The notes beneath the pieces were generated by a model. The model was not told where the DNA came from. It searched no databases and worked only from the letters and a program-made list of their open reading frames with translations. Made by a program: the position numbers and the translations under genes. DNA of 64,000 bases from Lacinutrix sp. C3R15 (GTDB taxonomy: Bacteria > Bacteroidota > Bacteroidia > Flavobacteriales > Flavobacteriaceae), in contig NZ_JAHKPZ010000036.1 of assembly GCF_018860825.1 (NCBI RefSeq), forward strand, positions 62,001 through 126,000, in the 5' to 3' direction. Below, in pieces: positions 62,772 through 64,000 of the stretch (within the stretch, counting starts at the first letter, position 1; each line of letters begins with the position of its first letter).

Positions 62772-62812
62772 AAAAAGTGCCTAGTGTTATATGTAATACT
62801 AGGCACTTTTTT
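62772..62812. terminator. Terminator between trxB and the GIN-domain gene
   Basis: AAAAAGTGCCTAGT (62772-62785) pairs with ACTAGGCACTTTTT (62798-62811) around a 12-base loop, with T and A runs on both sides. It can serve both convergent genes. Confidence 0.8.
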
Positions 62813-62832
62813 ATTTTAAAAAGGAATTGTAT

Positions 62833-63681
62833 TTATAATTCTTTTTTGTGTAGAGTAGAAGTATCTTTAAAAGCATTAATGGTAATTTTAGGGTTACCAT
62901 ATAAATAAACCTCACTACTTCCAGAGGTGTCTAATGTTAAGTCATGTAATACATGTACAGTAGCATCACTAGAATCTTCCGTTGTTAAATTACAGGTGTT
63001 TATTGTTAGGTTTTTAGCAGAAAAGTCAGAGGAATTTATAGCTGTTAAATCAAGATGTTCTACTTCTCCTTCAATTTTAGTAAATGCACTTTGGTACATA
63101 TATAGTTTTAAACTGTCTGTTTCTATTAAAGCTTCGGTTTTACTATTTTCATTAAGTTCTATGTTAACTTTATTACTTTCAATATTCAATTTAGATTTAG
63201 AACTAAAACCAAAATTAGATTTGTTATTGTTTATAAGGGTAAAGTGTTTGTTTTTAATGTTTAAAAAGGCTTTGGCATAATCGTTAATTTTTAATTCTAA
63301 CGAATCGTTTTTTAAAGTATTGGCAGCGCTAAGTTCGGCATCTTCATTAATTTCTATATAGCGAAGTGATTTTGTAATATTTACAACAATATTTAATCTT
63401 TTGCTAGATTGTATCTTGGCCAAGGTGCTAAAACTTAATACACTGTCTTTAACTGAAAACTGAATGATTTCGTGTAAATTTTCATCGGTTTCAATTTCTA
63501 CCGAAGCTGCGTCGCTTTGAATAAGTTCTATTTCAAATTTTTCGCCAAAAGTTATGGTGTTAAAATCGTCTATTATTGTTTGTACTGTTGTAACAATTTT
63601 ATTTCCCTTTACTTTTTCTTGTGCAAAACCTGTACTAGCTGTAATTGCAATACATAGTGTTAAAACCCAATTTTTCAACAT
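62833..63681 (-). CDS. GIN-domain (DUF2807) protein
   Basis: A 282-residue protein with a signal peptide (WVLTLCIAITASTGFAQ) and a right-handed, repeat-rich beta-solenoid: TVQTIIDDFNTITFGEKFEIELIQ and later strands (YIEINEDAELSAAN, DLTAINSSDFSAKNLTI, LTLDTSGSSEVYLYGNPKI). This is the adhesin-like DUF2807 head domain. Secreted or envelope-associated; ligand unknown. Confidence 0.85.
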   Translation of the reverse strand: MLKNWVLTLCIAITASTGFAQEKVKGNKIVTTVQTIIDDFNTITFGEKFEIELIQSDAASVEIETDENLHEIIQFSVKDSVLSFSTLAKIQSSKRLNIVVNITKSLRYIEINEDAELSAANTLKNDSLELKINDYAKAFLNIKNKHFTLINNNKSNFGFSSKSKLNIESNKVNIELNENSKTEALIETDSLKLYMYQSAFTKIEGEVEHLDLTAINSSDFSAKNLTINTCNLTTEDSSDATVHVLHDLTLDTSGSSEVYLYGNPKITINAFKDTSTLHKKEL

Positions 63682-64000
63682 TTGTTTTCTGGTTAATTAA
63701 TATATATACAAATATATACAAAAACCATCCCAAACCTGATTTTTAGTTTAGAATGGTTTTTTTGCAGAAAGTTGTTCTGCCTTTTTTGGTTAAATTGGTT
63801 GGTTTTAATTTTTGTTAGATAAATATATCTAACAGCATTGCTATTATTGCATTTACTAAATAGAACATAACGGTTTGTTTTTTGATTGATTAATTAATGA
63901 TTCAAATATTATATTTTTTGTTAGTGATTAATAACTTAAATATCTGAATTGTTTGTTTTTAAGGATGAATTGTTATTCTTCATCTTGGTTTATTTGTATA
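63682..64000. other. Right-edge region, no gene seen
   Basis: AT-rich sequence after the GIN-domain gene start. A hairpin with two mismatches (AAAACCATCC... with ...GAATGGTTTT, about 63720-63760) could end a transcript entering from the right. No gene or RNA is recognised before the window ends. Confidence 0.35.

Noticed and set aside
1-64000. CRISPR array or insertion sequence
   Set aside because: No regular repeat-spacer series and no transposase gene with terminal inverted repeats was found.

Overview
This window is AT-rich chromosomal DNA from a marine-type member of the family Flavobacteriaceae (Bacteroidota). Evidence for this: the recognisable genes are flavobacterial (533-residue signal peptidase I with an extra N-terminal membrane part, DUF721, DUF5683, WbqC, heterodimeric methylmalonyl-CoA mutase, HYC_CC_PP protein, RteC); several promoters carry the Bacteroidota -7 box TAnnTTTG; and lipoproteins have a short hydrophobic N terminus ending in S/N-C. 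The exact genus cannot be fixed from the sequence.

Left chromosomal flank (1-26050). A LysR regulator and YeiH-type exporter lead into cold-shock protein, DUF721, lipoprotein and recF on the minus strand. A plus-strand run follows: TPR protein, ribH, two small membrane paralogues, mutL, two rhomboids and an EEP-family protein. A long minus-strand block then holds housekeeping genes: PrcB-like lipoprotein, DUF6122, WbqC, lepB, dapB, DUF5683, parB-parA, an outer-membrane protein, the methylmalonyl-CoA mutase pair, an FtsB/DivIC-like protein, uridine kinase and a sugar dehydrogenase. A palindromic repeat recurs here, and four copies lie 7-14 bases before a start codon.

Integrated island (26110-60189, about 34 kb). 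A tRNA-Pro(TGG) gene at 26051-26125 is the integration site. The last 16 bases of the tRNA plus one further base are repeated exactly at 60173-60189. A tyrosine recombinase of the Bacteroidota type sits next to the tRNA, and a 15-bp repeat lies just inside both ends. The cargo comes in modules: (1) a copper/silver module with HYC_CC_PP protein, CusA, outer-membrane channel, DUF3347, haem-binding protein, CopA ATPase, CusB-DUF3347 fusion and HMA protein; (2) a zinc/cadmium/cobalt module with a Cys/His-rich leader protein, a CzcA pump fused to its outer-membrane channel, CzcB, a Fur-family regulator and a P-type ATPase; (3) a maintenance module with RteC-like protein, excisionase-like HTH, DnaD-like protein and DnaC-like ATPase; (4) a tightly overlapping five-gene operon (50534-55963) with an XRE/C-protein-like regulator, a double GHKL ATPase/histidine-kinase-like protein, a receiver protein, an HNH nuclease and an Eco57I-type adenine methyltransferase; (5) a 1.2-kb gene-free region rich in inverted repeats; (6) DUF6943 and SLOG (DUF2493) genes; (7) a minus-strand cassette with DUF5675 and two tiny membrane proteins. 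I see no relaxase or type IV secretion genes, so the island looks mobilisable or satellite-like rather than self-conjugative.

Right chromosomal flank (60190-64000). The probable original tRNA terminator is followed by a succinate-semialdehyde dehydrogenase-type gene, thioredoxin reductase and a GIN-domain (DUF2807) protein.

The best candidate for an undescribed system is the operon at 50534-55963. It joins a modification methylase and an HNH nuclease to a MORC/Hsp90-like ATPase that also carries a histidine-kinase-like C terminus, plus a stand-alone receiver. This suggests a restriction or anti-phage system gated by two-component-like signalling.
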